DNA of 64,000 bases, from contig NZ_JAINRD010000014.1 in the NCBI RefSeq assembly GCF_020400605.1, positions 124,001 to 188,000 of the forward strand. The letters are read 5' to 3'. Origin of the DNA: Streptomyces aculeolatus. GTDB lineage: Bacteria > Actinomycetota > Actinomycetes > Streptomycetales > Streptomycetaceae. The first letter of the stretch is position 1, and each line of letters starts with the position of its first letter. The translations under genes and the position numbers were made by a program. The notes under the pieces were generated by a model. That model worked only from the letters and a program-made list of their open reading frames with translations. It had not been told where the DNA came from and searched no databases. Below are positions 36,301 to 46,128 of the stretch, piece after piece.

Positions 36301-36793
36301 CACCGACCGCCTCGGAGACGCCGGGCGCCGACGAGTGCGTGGCGCGGCCCTCCTCGACGCCGGGGCCGAGGGGGCTGCCGGTCTCGTTGATGTCGAAGAA
36401 GTCGGCGTTGATGGCGGCCACGGTGGTGCGGCCGGGGCCGGGGTCGTGCTCGGCGGCCAGTTCGGAGACGGGGGCGCGTTCCGAGACCTTGCCGCCGAGG
36501 TAGTCGACGCGGGTGCCGGCCCCCAGGTCGACGCTGAGCGCGTCGGCCTTGAGCCACTTGTCGGTCTCCAGCCGCTCGAAGGAGGTCAGTTCCATCCCGG
36601 GGGCGACGGGCCGGGAGACGGAGGCGATGTCCATGCCCTCGCCGGCGGGCACGGAGACCGGACCGGCGGCGCCGGTCGCGGCGGGCCGCTCCTGGCCGAC
36701 GGCCGCGGGGGCCCCGAGGAGCAACAAGGAAGCCGCCGCTGCCGCGACGGCTCTGGGTCGGAAGGGTTTACTGCGTACTCCCGCTCTGAGCAC
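33368..36793 (-). CDS. Secreted phosphodiester glycosidase / metallophosphoesterase multidomain protein
   Basis: A 1,141-residue exported protein. The GTG at 36793 has a perfect AAGGAG 5 bp upstream, and a signal peptide follows (RSKPFRPRAVAAAAASLLLLGAPAA). Residues about 70-390 form a phosphodiester glycosidase (NAGPA-type) domain with AAINADFFDIN and ALNLDGGGSSTLV. Ig-like and carbohydrate-binding-like segments follow. From about 780 a calcineurin-like phosphoesterase domain has SDAQFV (Gln where His is usual), VNGDLVDEG, PGNHEVMGG, VVQHVPPRD and GGHVGTFHAEH. A final Ig-like domain ends the protein. Likely substrates are cell-wall or extracellular phosphodiesters; phosphate scavenging is a reasonable guess. 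Confidence 0.88.
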   Translation of the reverse strand: MLRAGVRSKPFRPRAVAAAAASLLLLGAPAAVGQERPAATGAAGPVSVPAGEGMDIASVSRPVAPGMELTSFERLETDKWLKADALSVDLGAGTRVDYLGGKVSERAPVSELAAEHDPGPGRTTVAAINADFFDINETGSPLGPGVEEGRATHSSAPGVSEAVGVGPDQAGRVLDLYFDGTLTLPDGTHPLGGHNAANVPADGIGAYNARWGEADRALTVDGATEVTEVAVRDGKVAEVTAGPGKGAIAEGTTVLVGRDTGAKILAQLSQGDAVQVEYDVRTGDGGPVPRTAVGGRGVLVEDGVPQDWEGKPNNTAAPRTAVGFSKDGGTMHVLTVDGRQADAGGVTLTQLARMMDALGAYDALNLDGGGSSTLVARAPGSDERFVENSPSDGEEREVPNGLAFTAPGGSGKLKDFRVTTAADPKLAPGVDPVPGGHPDRVFPGLTRDLDAAGYDETYGPAPGRPSWSSNRGDIGGVDGDGTFTARRGGTAEVTARRGGASGSVELTVLDRLEQITPTSERVGLADPADEAAFGIVGRDAHGTSAPVDPADVRLDYDRALFDIAPDARSGGFTVRARTTEPTASGVLKATVQGRTTHVALTVGLTETELADFENAADWTFSTARATGSLAPEPEGHTGAGMKITYDFSQSTATRAAYVTPPQRIAIPGQPLSFGLWIKGDGKGAWPSLQLKDGAGADLVLRGDYVTWQGWKQVVFQVPEGTQYPLSVFRFYLAEAKPTSQYSSEVVIDGLTAQSPPGVDLPRTPAHRDPLIDSGGETADRDWQYAVMSDAQFVAREPDSPIVRQTRRTLQEIRAARPDFLIVNGDLVDEGSPEDLTLARGILEEELGDAVPWYYVPGNHEVMGGSVANFVAEFGPAQRTFDHKGTRFLTLDTSSLTLRGGGYAQIAEVKRQLEAAAKDPSVDSVTVVQHVPPRDPTAQRASQLSDRKEARVLEDWLADFRARTGKGAAFVGGHVGTFHAEHVDGVPYLINGNSGKAPATPPGEGGFSGWSLIGVDEVSRGEQQQARNAPHRGLPDWVSVQTRPHVDTLAVAAPEEVRVGRSAAATASLAQGARQVPVAWPVSADWSGTDRLHIGPPRSADRGDIAAYDPATGEVTGLRPGTVTLTATVNGVTGGDRITVTR

Positions 36794-37010
36794 GTTTTCT
36801 CCTTGGAACGACACGGGAACGCACGCTTCTTGCGCACGGCGGGCCACAGCCTGGCAGTGGAAAGTGGTCTACACCAGAGGGCGCGCGCAAACTCCGACCG
36901 AACAATTGCCGCCGCCGGTCCGTCATTTGAGATCGCGTCAGACAGGTCCGTACCAGGTGGGAGGGGGCGGGCGTGTCGGCGTGACACGCCCGCCGCGTGT
37001 CGTCCGGGCG

Positions 37011-39974
<2,964 letters not shown>

Positions 39975-40156
39975 GCCGGTCGGACCTTTCGTGATGAGCG
40001 GCGGGGACCGTCCGGACGGGCGGCACCCCTTGTCAAGCGTATGGGGGTGGCCGCGGAGCTGTCCGCAGCTTTCTCCCATCGAGCCACACGCTAACGTCTG
40101 GGTCTGACAACGAAGCCCGGCCCAGCATTCCCACCCGCTCGCCTCCAGGGGATCCC

Positions 40157-40882
40157 ATGACAGAAACCGCAGGTCACACGCACGACCCCGTACGGGACAT
40201 GGCCACCCTACGAGCCGCCACCGACAGCCTCCTCACCCGCGCCGGGCAGCTGGACGACGACGCGGTACGGGCGCCCAGCGCCCTGCCCGGCTGGACCCGC
40301 GGCCACGTGCTCGCCCACCTCGCCCGCAACGCGGACGCCCTGGTCAACGTGCTCACCGGCCGCCCCATGTACCCGAGCGCCGAGGCCCGCGACGCCGACA
40401 TCGCCGCCGGCGCCCCCCGCCCGCTCGCCGAGCAGCTCGACGACGTACGGGCGACGGCGGCCCGGCTGGAGAAGACGGCGGCGGACATCCCGGCGGACGG
40501 CTGGTCGGCGCGGTGTGAGCTGCGCGGCGGCGTGACCGACGTCATGGCGCGGATCCCGTTCCGGCGGCTGGTGGAGGTGGAGCTGCACCACGTGGACCTC
40601 GACGCGGGCTACACGCTGGACCAGCTCCCGGCCGACTTCGTGGCCCGGGAGATCGCCTTCCTCAGCGCCCGCTTCGCGGGCAACGAGGAGGTCCCGCCCC
40701 TGTCCCTCTCCGCCCCCGGCGGTGGGACCTGGACCACCGGCGCCGCGGCGGGCGCCGCCGGCGCCCCGGTGCGGGTCACGGGCGCCCCGTACGCGCTGAT
40801 GGGCTGGCTCGCCGGCCGCACCACGGGCACGGGCGTACGTACCGAGGACGGCGCCGCACTGCCGACCCTGCCCCCTCTCTGA
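40157..40882 (+). CDS. Maleylpyruvate isomerase family mycothiol-dependent enzyme
   Basis: A 241-residue protein of the MDMPI/DinB-like family, mycothiol-using isomerases or transferases of actinobacteria. The N-terminal domain has PSALPGWTRGHVLAHLARNADALVN and the later metal-site segment VELHHVDLDAGYTLDQLP, with histidines in the expected pattern. A C-terminal sterol-carrier-like part follows. The reaction is unknown; maleylpyruvate itself is unlikely without gentisate genes. It is 12 bp upstream of an MBL-fold hydrolase, which suggests a joint thiol-linked detoxification role. Confidence 0.88.
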   Translation: MTETAGHTHDPVRDMATLRAATDSLLTRAGQLDDDAVRAPSALPGWTRGHVLAHLARNADALVNVLTGRPMYPSAEARDADIAAGAPRPLAEQLDDVRATAARLEKTAADIPADGWSARCELRGGVTDVMARIPFRRLVEVELHHVDLDAGYTLDQLPADFVAREIAFLSARFAGNEEVPPLSLSAPGGGTWTTGAAAGAAGAPVRVTGAPYALMGWLAGRTTGTGVRTEDGAALPTLPPL

Positions 40883-40894
40883 GAGGCTGGTCAC

Positions 40895-41551
40895 ATGTCG
40901 TACACGGGCAAGGTCACCGTCGGCGGCGCCGCCGACGTGCACGAGCTGACTGACCTGATGATCTCCAAGGTCGCGGTCGGGCCGATGAACAACAACGCCT
41001 ATCTGCTGCGCTGCCGCGCGACGGACGAGCAGTTGCTGATCGACGCCGCGAACGAGCCCCACACGCTCCTCACCCTCGTCGGCCCGGACGGCATCACCTC
41101 CGCCGTCACCACCCACGGCCACGGCGACCACTGGCAGGCCCTGGCCCCGGTCGTCGCGGCCACGGGCGCCCGCACCTACGCGGGCCGCGCGGACGCCGCG
41201 GACATCGAGGTCCCGACGGACGTCCTGGTGGACGACGGCGACACGATCACGGTGGGCCGCATCCCGCTCACCGCCCGCCACCTCGTCGGCCACACCCCGG
41301 GCTCCATCGCCCTGGTCTACGACGACCCCCACGGCCACCCGCACGTCTTCACCGGCGACTGCCTCTTCCCGGGCGGCGTGGGCAACACCTGGGGCGACGC
41401 GGAGCGCTTCACGTCGCTGCTGCACGACGTGGAGACGAAGATCTTCGCGGAGCTGCCGGACGAGACCTGGGTCTACCCGGGCCACGGCGACGACACCACC
41501 CTCGGCGCGGAGCGCCCCCACCTGGCGGAGTGGCGCGAACGCGGCTGGTGA
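40895..41551 (+). CDS. MBL-fold metallo-hydrolase (glyoxalase II-like)
   Basis: A 218-residue metallo-beta-lactamase-fold enzyme. The metal motif THGHGDHW, later LVGHTPGSIAL, FTGDCLFPGG and the C-terminal YPGHGDDT are the standard ligand positions. The pattern is close to glyoxalase II and persulfide-dioxygenase-like hydrolases. It starts 12 bp after the mycothiol-type enzyme, so hydrolysis of a mycothiol thioester is an attractive inference. No experimental substrate can be read from sequence. Confidence 0.88.
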   Translation: MSYTGKVTVGGAADVHELTDLMISKVAVGPMNNNAYLLRCRATDEQLLIDAANEPHTLLTLVGPDGITSAVTTHGHGDHWQALAPVVAATGARTYAGRADAADIEVPTDVLVDDGDTITVGRIPLTARHLVGHTPGSIALVYDDPHGHPHVFTGDCLFPGGVGNTWGDAERFTSLLHDVETKIFAELPDETWVYPGHGDDTTLGAERPHLAEWRERGW

Positions 41552-41637
41552 GGGCGAGGACCTGAGCGGTCGGCCCCCTCCGCGGAGGTAGCCTGTCGCA
41601 GCCCCGCGACCGGCGGGAGGGACCGTGGAGGGAGCCG

Positions 41638-42483
41638 GTGGACGCCTCGGATGACGCCGGGCAGGTCGTGCGCCCCCAGACGCTTCTGCTCGCCCTCTTC
41701 GGCGACCAGGTGCTCGGCCGCGGTGTGGCCGTCTCCGCGGGCAGCATCATCGCCGTGCTGAACCGGCTGGAGGTCGGCGAGCACGCCACGCGCGCAACCG
41801 TGGCCCGGATGGCGCGCCGCGGCCTCCTGCGACCGATACGCCGTGGCCGTCAGGTCTTCTTCGGACTGGCACCGCGCGGGGTCACGGTGCTGCGCGACGG
41901 CCTGCGCAAGCTGGAGGCCGAGATCGTGGACCGGGAATGGGACGGCCGCTGGACTCTGCTGGCGTTCTCGGTGCCGGAGACGCGGCGTGCCGACCGTCAC
42001 GCGCTTCGGACCCGGCTGGGGTGGGCCGGGTTCGCTCCCCTGCGCAGCGGCCTGTGGGTCTCGCCGGGTACGACGGACATCTCGCAGGTGCTGTCCGAAC
42101 TGGACCTGCTCGACCATGCCTCGGTCTTTCGGGGCGAGGCGGCGATGTGGAGCGACCCGGCGAGGATCGCCCGGGAGGCGTGGGACCTGCGGGCGCTCGC
42201 CACGAGCTACCGGGGCTTCCTCGACCGCTGGTCGGGCGGTGCCTTCCGTGAGCTGGACGCGCTGTCGCGGCGGACCCGGATGACGGCGGAGTGGTTGCTG
42301 CTGATCCGCCAGGACCCGCGGCTGCCGCCCGCACTGCTGCCGCCGGAGTGGCCGGGTGTGCGGGCACAGGAGATGTTCCGGACCCTGCAGGCCGAGCTGA
42401 TCGCCCCCTCGGACGAACTGGCCGCGGCGTGGCTCGCGACCATCGCCGACACAGGGGCACAGCACCCTTCGGCCAATGTTTGA
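41638..42483 (+). CDS. PaaX-family transcriptional regulator
   Basis: A 281-residue GntR-like regulator of the PaaX type. The N-terminal winged helix (RPQTLLLALFGDQVLG ... TRATVARMARRGLLRPIRRGRQVFFGLAPRG) and the middle domain with WDGRWTLLAFSVPETRRADRHALR and LGWAGFAPLRSGLWVSPG are typical. PaaX senses phenylacetyl-CoA in other bacteria, but no phenylacetate genes are present here, so the effector is open. The start is GTG at 41638 and the frame reaches the promoter of the next gene. It may control the secreted esterase downstream. Confidence 0.88.
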   Translation: MDASDDAGQVVRPQTLLLALFGDQVLGRGVAVSAGSIIAVLNRLEVGEHATRATVARMARRGLLRPIRRGRQVFFGLAPRGVTVLRDGLRKLEAEIVDREWDGRWTLLAFSVPETRRADRHALRTRLGWAGFAPLRSGLWVSPGTTDISQVLSELDLLDHASVFRGEAAMWSDPARIAREAWDLRALATSYRGFLDRWSGGAFRELDALSRRTRMTAEWLLLIRQDPRLPPALLPPEWPGVRAQEMFRTLQAELIAPSDELAAAWLATIADTGAQHPSANV

Positions 42484-42490
42484 CACATCA

Positions 42491-42519
42491 TTGACGGTCG
42501 TTATCGAGCTGCCTAACTT
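42491..42519 (+). promoter_or_regulatory. Predicted sigma-70-type promoter of the esterase gene
   Basis: TTGACG (42491-42496) and TAACTT (42514-42519) are separated by exactly 17 bp, 31 bp upstream of the esterase ATG and directly after the PaaX-type gene. Both hexamers are close to consensus in otherwise GC-rich DNA. Confidence 0.6.
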
Positions 42520-42549
42520 GATGCGGGCGGGGCCAGAACAGGAGGCAGC

Positions 42550-43488
42550 ATGACTCGCATCAGAGCCGCTCTCGCCACCCTCGCAAGCGGCTTACTGATC
42601 GCCCTCGCCGCCATCGCCGCCCCGGCGTCGGCAACCGCGGCCGAACTCGTCGAGGTCACCGACTTCGGCGATAATCCCGGCAATCTGCGCATGCACATCT
42701 ACGTTCCCGATGCAGCTCCCGCCAGCCCGGCGATCGTCGTCGCCATGCACGGCTGCGGTGGCTCCGGTCCCGGCTTCGCCGGGTCCAGCGAGTTCAACTC
42801 GCTGGCCGATCAGTACGGGTTCGTCGTCATCTACCCGACCGCGACGAAGCAGACGGCGATGTCCAACTGCTTCGACGTGTGGTCACCGGAGTCCAAGACC
42901 CGTGGCGGCGGCAGCGATCCCGCGTCGATCGTCTCCATGGTCGGCTACGCGGAGCGGCAGTACAGCGGCGACCCCGCACGGGTCTTCGCCACCGGCAGCT
43001 CGTCCGGCGGCATGGAGACGCAAGCCCTGCTCGCCGTCTACCCGGACGTGTTCAAGGCCGGGGCGTCGTTCATGGGCGTCCCCTTCACCTGCTTCGCGAA
43101 CGAGGCCGATTTCCCGCCCTGGACGAGCCAGTGCGTGAGCGGGAACCTGGACAAGTCTCCGCAGCAGTGGGGCGACGCGGTCCGGGCCGCGTACCCGGGC
43201 CACACCGGTGACCGCCCCCGGGTACAGCTCTGGCACGGCACCGCGGACCCCCTCGTGCCGTACCAGCTTCATGGAGAAGCGGTCGAGCAGTGGACCGACG
43301 TCTTCGGCCTGAGTCAGACCCCGACCTCGACGGACCAGCCGCAGCCCGGCTGGACGCGCGACCGCTTCGCCGACGCAAGCGGGACCGTGCGGGTCGAGGC
43401 CATCAGCGTCCAGGGCGCCGGCCACAGCCTGCCCATGAGCGGCATGGCCGGCGCGGCCGTGTCGTTCTTCGGCATCGACGGAACCTGA
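42550..43488 (+). CDS. Secreted PHA-depolymerase-like / feruloyl-esterase-like hydrolase
   Basis: A 312-residue exported alpha/beta hydrolase. A signal peptide is evident (MTRIRAALATLASGLLIALAA ending near SATAAE, of which the first 20 residues are hydrophobic or basic). The oxyanion-hole segment VAMHGCGGSGPGF, the nucleophile GSSSGGMETQ (serine in GxSxG-like context), the acid-loop HGTADPLVPY and the histidine AGHSLPM form a full triad. This is the short-chain PHB depolymerase/LpqC esterase family. It has its own promoter and follows a PaaX-type regulator gene. Confidence 0.9.
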   Translation: MTRIRAALATLASGLLIALAAIAAPASATAAELVEVTDFGDNPGNLRMHIYVPDAAPASPAIVVAMHGCGGSGPGFAGSSEFNSLADQYGFVVIYPTATKQTAMSNCFDVWSPESKTRGGGSDPASIVSMVGYAERQYSGDPARVFATGSSSGGMETQALLAVYPDVFKAGASFMGVPFTCFANEADFPPWTSQCVSGNLDKSPQQWGDAVRAAYPGHTGDRPRVQLWHGTADPLVPYQLHGEAVEQWTDVFGLSQTPTSTDQPQPGWTRDRFADASGTVRVEAISVQGAGHSLPMSGMAGAAVSFFGIDGT

Positions 43489-43687
43489 CCGCCTGCGGCC
43501 GGGCTTGACGGAGGGGAGCCGCTGGTGCGGTCCCGCACTGACGGCTCCCCTTCGCCCTCCGGCGGACGTGCGACTGGTGACAGCAGGGGCGGGGTGGCTT
43601 GGGGGTGGCGAATTTCGACTTCGCTCAGTAGTCGCACGATTACGCGAATAGCCTGATCGTGTCGACAACTGACGAGGGGTGACGCGT

Positions 43688-44557
43688 ATGGGCGCGGGCG
43701 GCAGTGAGCAGGCAAGGCACCAGCGGAAAGCGGGAAAGCGCGTCAAGAAGGAGAAGGAGGCGCCGCCGCCGACCTGGGTCGCGTACGGGAAGCTGGTCAA
43801 GCTCCACCGCAGGCGCGCCGGCCTGACGCAGCCCCAACTCGCCGAGGCGGTGGGCTACTCCTACGAGACGGTCTCCGCCATCGAACAGGCCAGGCGGCCG
43901 GCGAAGCTGGCCTTCACGCGGGGCGCGGAGCGGGAACTCGACGCCCGCGGCACGCTGATGGTGCTGCAGGAGGAGGTGGACCGGGCGAAGCTGCCGGAGT
44001 TCTTCCGGGACGTCGCGCTGCTGGAAGAGGAGGCGTTGAGCCGGTACGACTGGGATCCGCTGCTGGTGCCCGGGCTGTTGCAGACGGAGGGCTACGCGCG
44101 GGCGTTGTTCTCGGCACATTGCCCGCCGCTCGCCGAAGAGGAGATCGAGCTGAGCGTGGAGGCGCGACTGTCGCGGCAGCGGCTGCTCACCAGGAAGAAG
44201 CCGGTGGAGCTGTGCTTCATCGTCGGCGAGGCCGCGCTCCGCAACCCGGTGGGCGGAAAGCGGGTACAGCGCGAGCAGTTGGAGGCACTGCGGAAGCACG
44301 CGGATCTGCCGCACGTGGAGATCCAGGTGATGCCTTGGACCTGCGGCTTCCATCCCGGGCTCAACGGCCCCATGGTCGTCATGGAGACGTCGGCGCACGA
44401 GACCGTGGGTTACGTGGAGTCGCAGGAGGCAGGGTTCGTCGTCTCCGACGCTGACCGTGTCAGCGCGTTCACTCACCGGTATGGAAAGATGCGTTCACTG
44501 GCACTGAACCCCGATGAATCGGCACAGTTCATCGACCGCCTGGCAGGAGATCTATGA
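43688..44557 (+). CDS. XRE-family regulator with DUF5753 domain
   Basis: A 289-residue protein. The N-terminal helix-turn-helix (LTQPQLAEAVGYSYETVSAIEQARR) is followed by a DUF5753 sensor-like domain (YDWDPLLVPGLLQTEGYARALF ... VMPWTCGFHPGLNGPMVVM). Such genes pair with DUF397 genes all over Streptomyces chromosomes and some influence development or antibiotic production. The ATG at 43688 is preferred since GAGGGG is 8 bp upstream; a GTG at 43679 overlaps that site. Its stop overlaps the DUF397 gene start (ATGA). Confidence 0.9.
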   Translation: MGAGGSEQARHQRKAGKRVKKEKEAPPPTWVAYGKLVKLHRRRAGLTQPQLAEAVGYSYETVSAIEQARRPAKLAFTRGAERELDARGTLMVLQEEVDRAKLPEFFRDVALLEEEALSRYDWDPLLVPGLLQTEGYARALFSAHCPPLAEEEIELSVEARLSRQRLLTRKKPVELCFIVGEAALRNPVGGKRVQREQLEALRKHADLPHVEIQVMPWTCGFHPGLNGPMVVMETSAHETVGYVESQEAGFVVSDADRVSAFTHRYGKMRSLALNPDESAQFIDRLAGDL

Positions 44558-44835
44558 ACGTGGAGCAGGCAACGAACGCCGGCAGCTCACGTGAGTCGGC
44601 TTGGGTGAAGAGCAGCTACAGCGGGTCGGACGGCGGCAACTGCGTAGAGGTCGCCGTCGCGTGGACGAAGAGCAGCTACAGCGGATCGGGCGGCGGCAAC
44701 TGCGTAGAGGTGGCTGTCGCGCCCGAGCGAGTGCACGTGCGCGACTCCAAGGACCCCTCCGGCCCCGTGCTCACGGTGTCGCCCGAGGCGTGGACTTCTT
44801 TTGTCGCCTTCGCGTCGGCCCAAGAGCCCCGCTGA
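44554..44835 (+). CDS. DUF397-domain protein with tandem-duplicated motif
   Basis: A 93-residue partner of the preceding XRE regulator, coupled to it by an ATGA overlap. DUF397 proteins usually have one W-x-KSSYSG...GGNCVEVA motif followed by VHVRDSKDPSGPVLTVSPEAW. Here the 20-residue motif occurs twice in a row (residues about 17-36 and 37-56), with 53 of 60 bases the same. The protein is accordingly about 20 residues longer than usual. Function is unknown; an antitoxin-like or anti-regulator role toward the XRE partner has been proposed for the family. Confidence 0.9.
   Translation: MNVEQATNAGSSRESAWVKSSYSGSDGGNCVEVAVAWTKSSYSGSGGGNCVEVAVAPERVHVRDSKDPSGPVLTVSPEAWTSFVAFASAQEPR
44601..44720 (+). 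repeat. 60-bp in-frame tandem duplication in the DUF397 gene
   Basis: Bases 44601-44660 and 44661-44720 match at 53 of 60 positions. The unit length is a multiple of three, so the frame is kept. The seven changes are mostly conservative: WVKSSYSGSDGG becomes WTKSSYSGSGGG. Confidence 0.95.
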
Positions 44836-44843
44836 CGGTGTAG

Positions 44844-44889
44844 CTCTACGTGCCCGGTCCCGGACGCCCTCCGGGCCGGGCACGTAGAG
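44844..44889. terminator. Bidirectional terminator between DUF397 and terC genes
   Basis: CTCTACGTGCCCGG (44844-44857) pairs perfectly with CCGGGCACGTAGAG (44876-44889), a 14-bp stem with an 18-nt loop that can fold further. It sits in the 62-bp space between two convergent genes. Confidence 0.8.
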
Positions 44890-44897
44890 GGTCTGGG

Positions 44898-45899
44898 TCA
44901 GTCCTCGCTCTTGCCCGGGCGGCCGGCCTCCGCCGGCTCCTCCGCCTTCTTCTCGGACTCCAGGCGGCGGGAGGCCCGCAGGCTCGTGATCGTCGTGATG
45001 ACCAGCACGCCGCCGATGACGCTCAGGGAGATCGCCGTGCTGATCTCCGGGACGTGGACCCCGTTCTCGTGCAGCGCGTGGAGCACCAGCTTCACGCCGA
45101 TGAAGCCGAGGATGGCCGACAGGCCGTACGAGAGGTGGACCAGCTTCTTCAGCAGCCCGCCGATCAGGAAGTAGAGCTGCCGCAGGCCCATCAGCGCGAA
45201 GGCGTTCGCGGTGAAGACGATGTACGGGTCCTGGGTGAGGCCGAAGATCGCGGGGATGGAGTCCAGCGCGAAGAGCAGGTCCGTGGTGCCGATCGCCAGC
45301 ATGACGATCAGCATCGGCGTCATCAGCCGCTTGCCGTTCTCGGTGATGAACAGCTTCGTGCCGTGGTACTTGTCGGTGGCGGCGAAGCGGCGCTCGACCA
45401 TCTTGAGCAGCCGGTTCTCCTCCCACTCCTCTTCCTCGTCGTCGCCCTTGGCCTCCTGGATCAGCTTCCAGGCGGTGTAGATGAGGAACGCGCCGAAGAT
45501 GTAGAAGACCCAGGAGAACGACGCGATCAGCGCGGCGCCCGCGGCGATGAACGCCGCGCGCATCACCAGCGCGATGAGGACGCCGACCATGAGCACCCGG
45601 GCCTGGTACTGCGGCGGCACGGCGAACTTGCTCATGATGATGACGAAGATGAAGAGGTTGTCGACGCTCAGCGACTTCTCGGTGACGTAGCCGGCGAAGA
45701 ACTCACCGGACGCCTGGCCGTCGCCCCAGATCAGGAGTCCGACGCCGAAGAGTCCGGCGAGGACGATCCAGATGATCGTCCACGTGCCGGCCTCCTTGAG
45801 CGTCACCTCATGGGGTTTCCGGCCGACGAAGAAGTCGGTGCCGATCAGGGCACACAGGCCCACGATCGTGAGCACCCACAGGGTCAGCGATACGTCCAC
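44898..45899 (-). CDS. TerC/Alx-family integral membrane protein
   Basis: A 333-residue membrane protein with about nine spans. The family motifs are present: GYVTEKSLSVDNLFIFVII early and GTTDLLFALDSIPAIFGLTQ late, with conserved acidic residues inside the membrane that are thought to handle metal ions (Mn) in the TerC/Alx/UPF0016-like families. A highly acidic cytoplasmic loop (KGDDEEEEWEENR) lies in the middle, and the tail is charged. TerD-family genes lie next upstream on the same strand, so a joint membrane-metal stress role is likely. Its own promoter is visible at 45991-46019. Confidence 0.92.
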   Translation of the reverse strand: MDVSLTLWVLTIVGLCALIGTDFFVGRKPHEVTLKEAGTWTIIWIVLAGLFGVGLLIWGDGQASGEFFAGYVTEKSLSVDNLFIFVIIMSKFAVPPQYQARVLMVGVLIALVMRAAFIAAGAALIASFSWVFYIFGAFLIYTAWKLIQEAKGDDEEEEWEENRLLKMVERRFAATDKYHGTKLFITENGKRLMTPMLIVMLAIGTTDLLFALDSIPAIFGLTQDPYIVFTANAFALMGLRQLYFLIGGLLKKLVHLSYGLSAILGFIGVKLVLHALHENGVHVPEISTAISLSVIGGVLVITTITSLRASRRLESEKKAEEPAEAGRPGKSED

Positions 45900-45990
45900 T
45901 CGTCCTCCGCGGCAAGTCCGGCATGTACAGCGTCATGGTTGCCGGGCGTGCCTTCCACTCGGAGAACTGGAAGCTCACCCCCAACCGTCG

Positions 45991-46019
45991 ACTGTATAGA
46001 ACGAGCCAAGCCATGGCAA
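45991..46019 (-). promoter_or_regulatory. Predicted sigma-70-type promoter of the terC gene
   Basis: On the minus strand TTGCCA (46019-46014) and TACAGT (45996-45991) are 17 bp apart. About 90 bp of leader separate the promoter from the ATG. I looked for a yybP-ykoY manganese riboswitch in the leader and did not recognise one. Confidence 0.6.
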
Positions 46020-46077
46020 AGTTCCGATCAAATATGCAGGTCAGAGCGTATGCGAACCGGGGGCCGCGTACGCGAAA

Positions 46078-46106
46078 CGGCCCGCAGGCGCAGTGCCTGC
46101 GGGCCG
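46078..46106 (-). terminator. Terminator of the TerD-fusion gene
   Basis: CGGCCCGCAGGC (46078-46089) and GCCTGCGGGCCG (46095-46106) form a perfect 12-bp stem with a 5-nt loop. It is 23 bp downstream of the stop of the 46129-48183 gene, and TTT follows on the minus strand. It separates that gene from the terC promoter. Confidence 0.85.
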
Positions 46107-46128
46107 TGCGTGATGCGGTACGGACCGG

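Noticed and set aside
39975..40156. SOS (LexA) box upstream of uvrA
   Set aside because: A TTGACA hexamer is present, but no GAAC...GTTC type palindrome was found; UvrA may not be LexA-controlled here.
43635..43661. CACGAT / ATCGTG inverted repeat upstream of the XRE-DUF5753 gene
   Set aside because: Only 6-bp arms with 15 bp between; such repeats are frequent by chance, and no promoter could be aligned with it.
45900..46077. Possible manganese riboswitch (yybP-ykoY) in the leader of the TerC-family gene
   Set aside because: The conserved stem and loop elements could not be found between the predicted promoter and the start codon.
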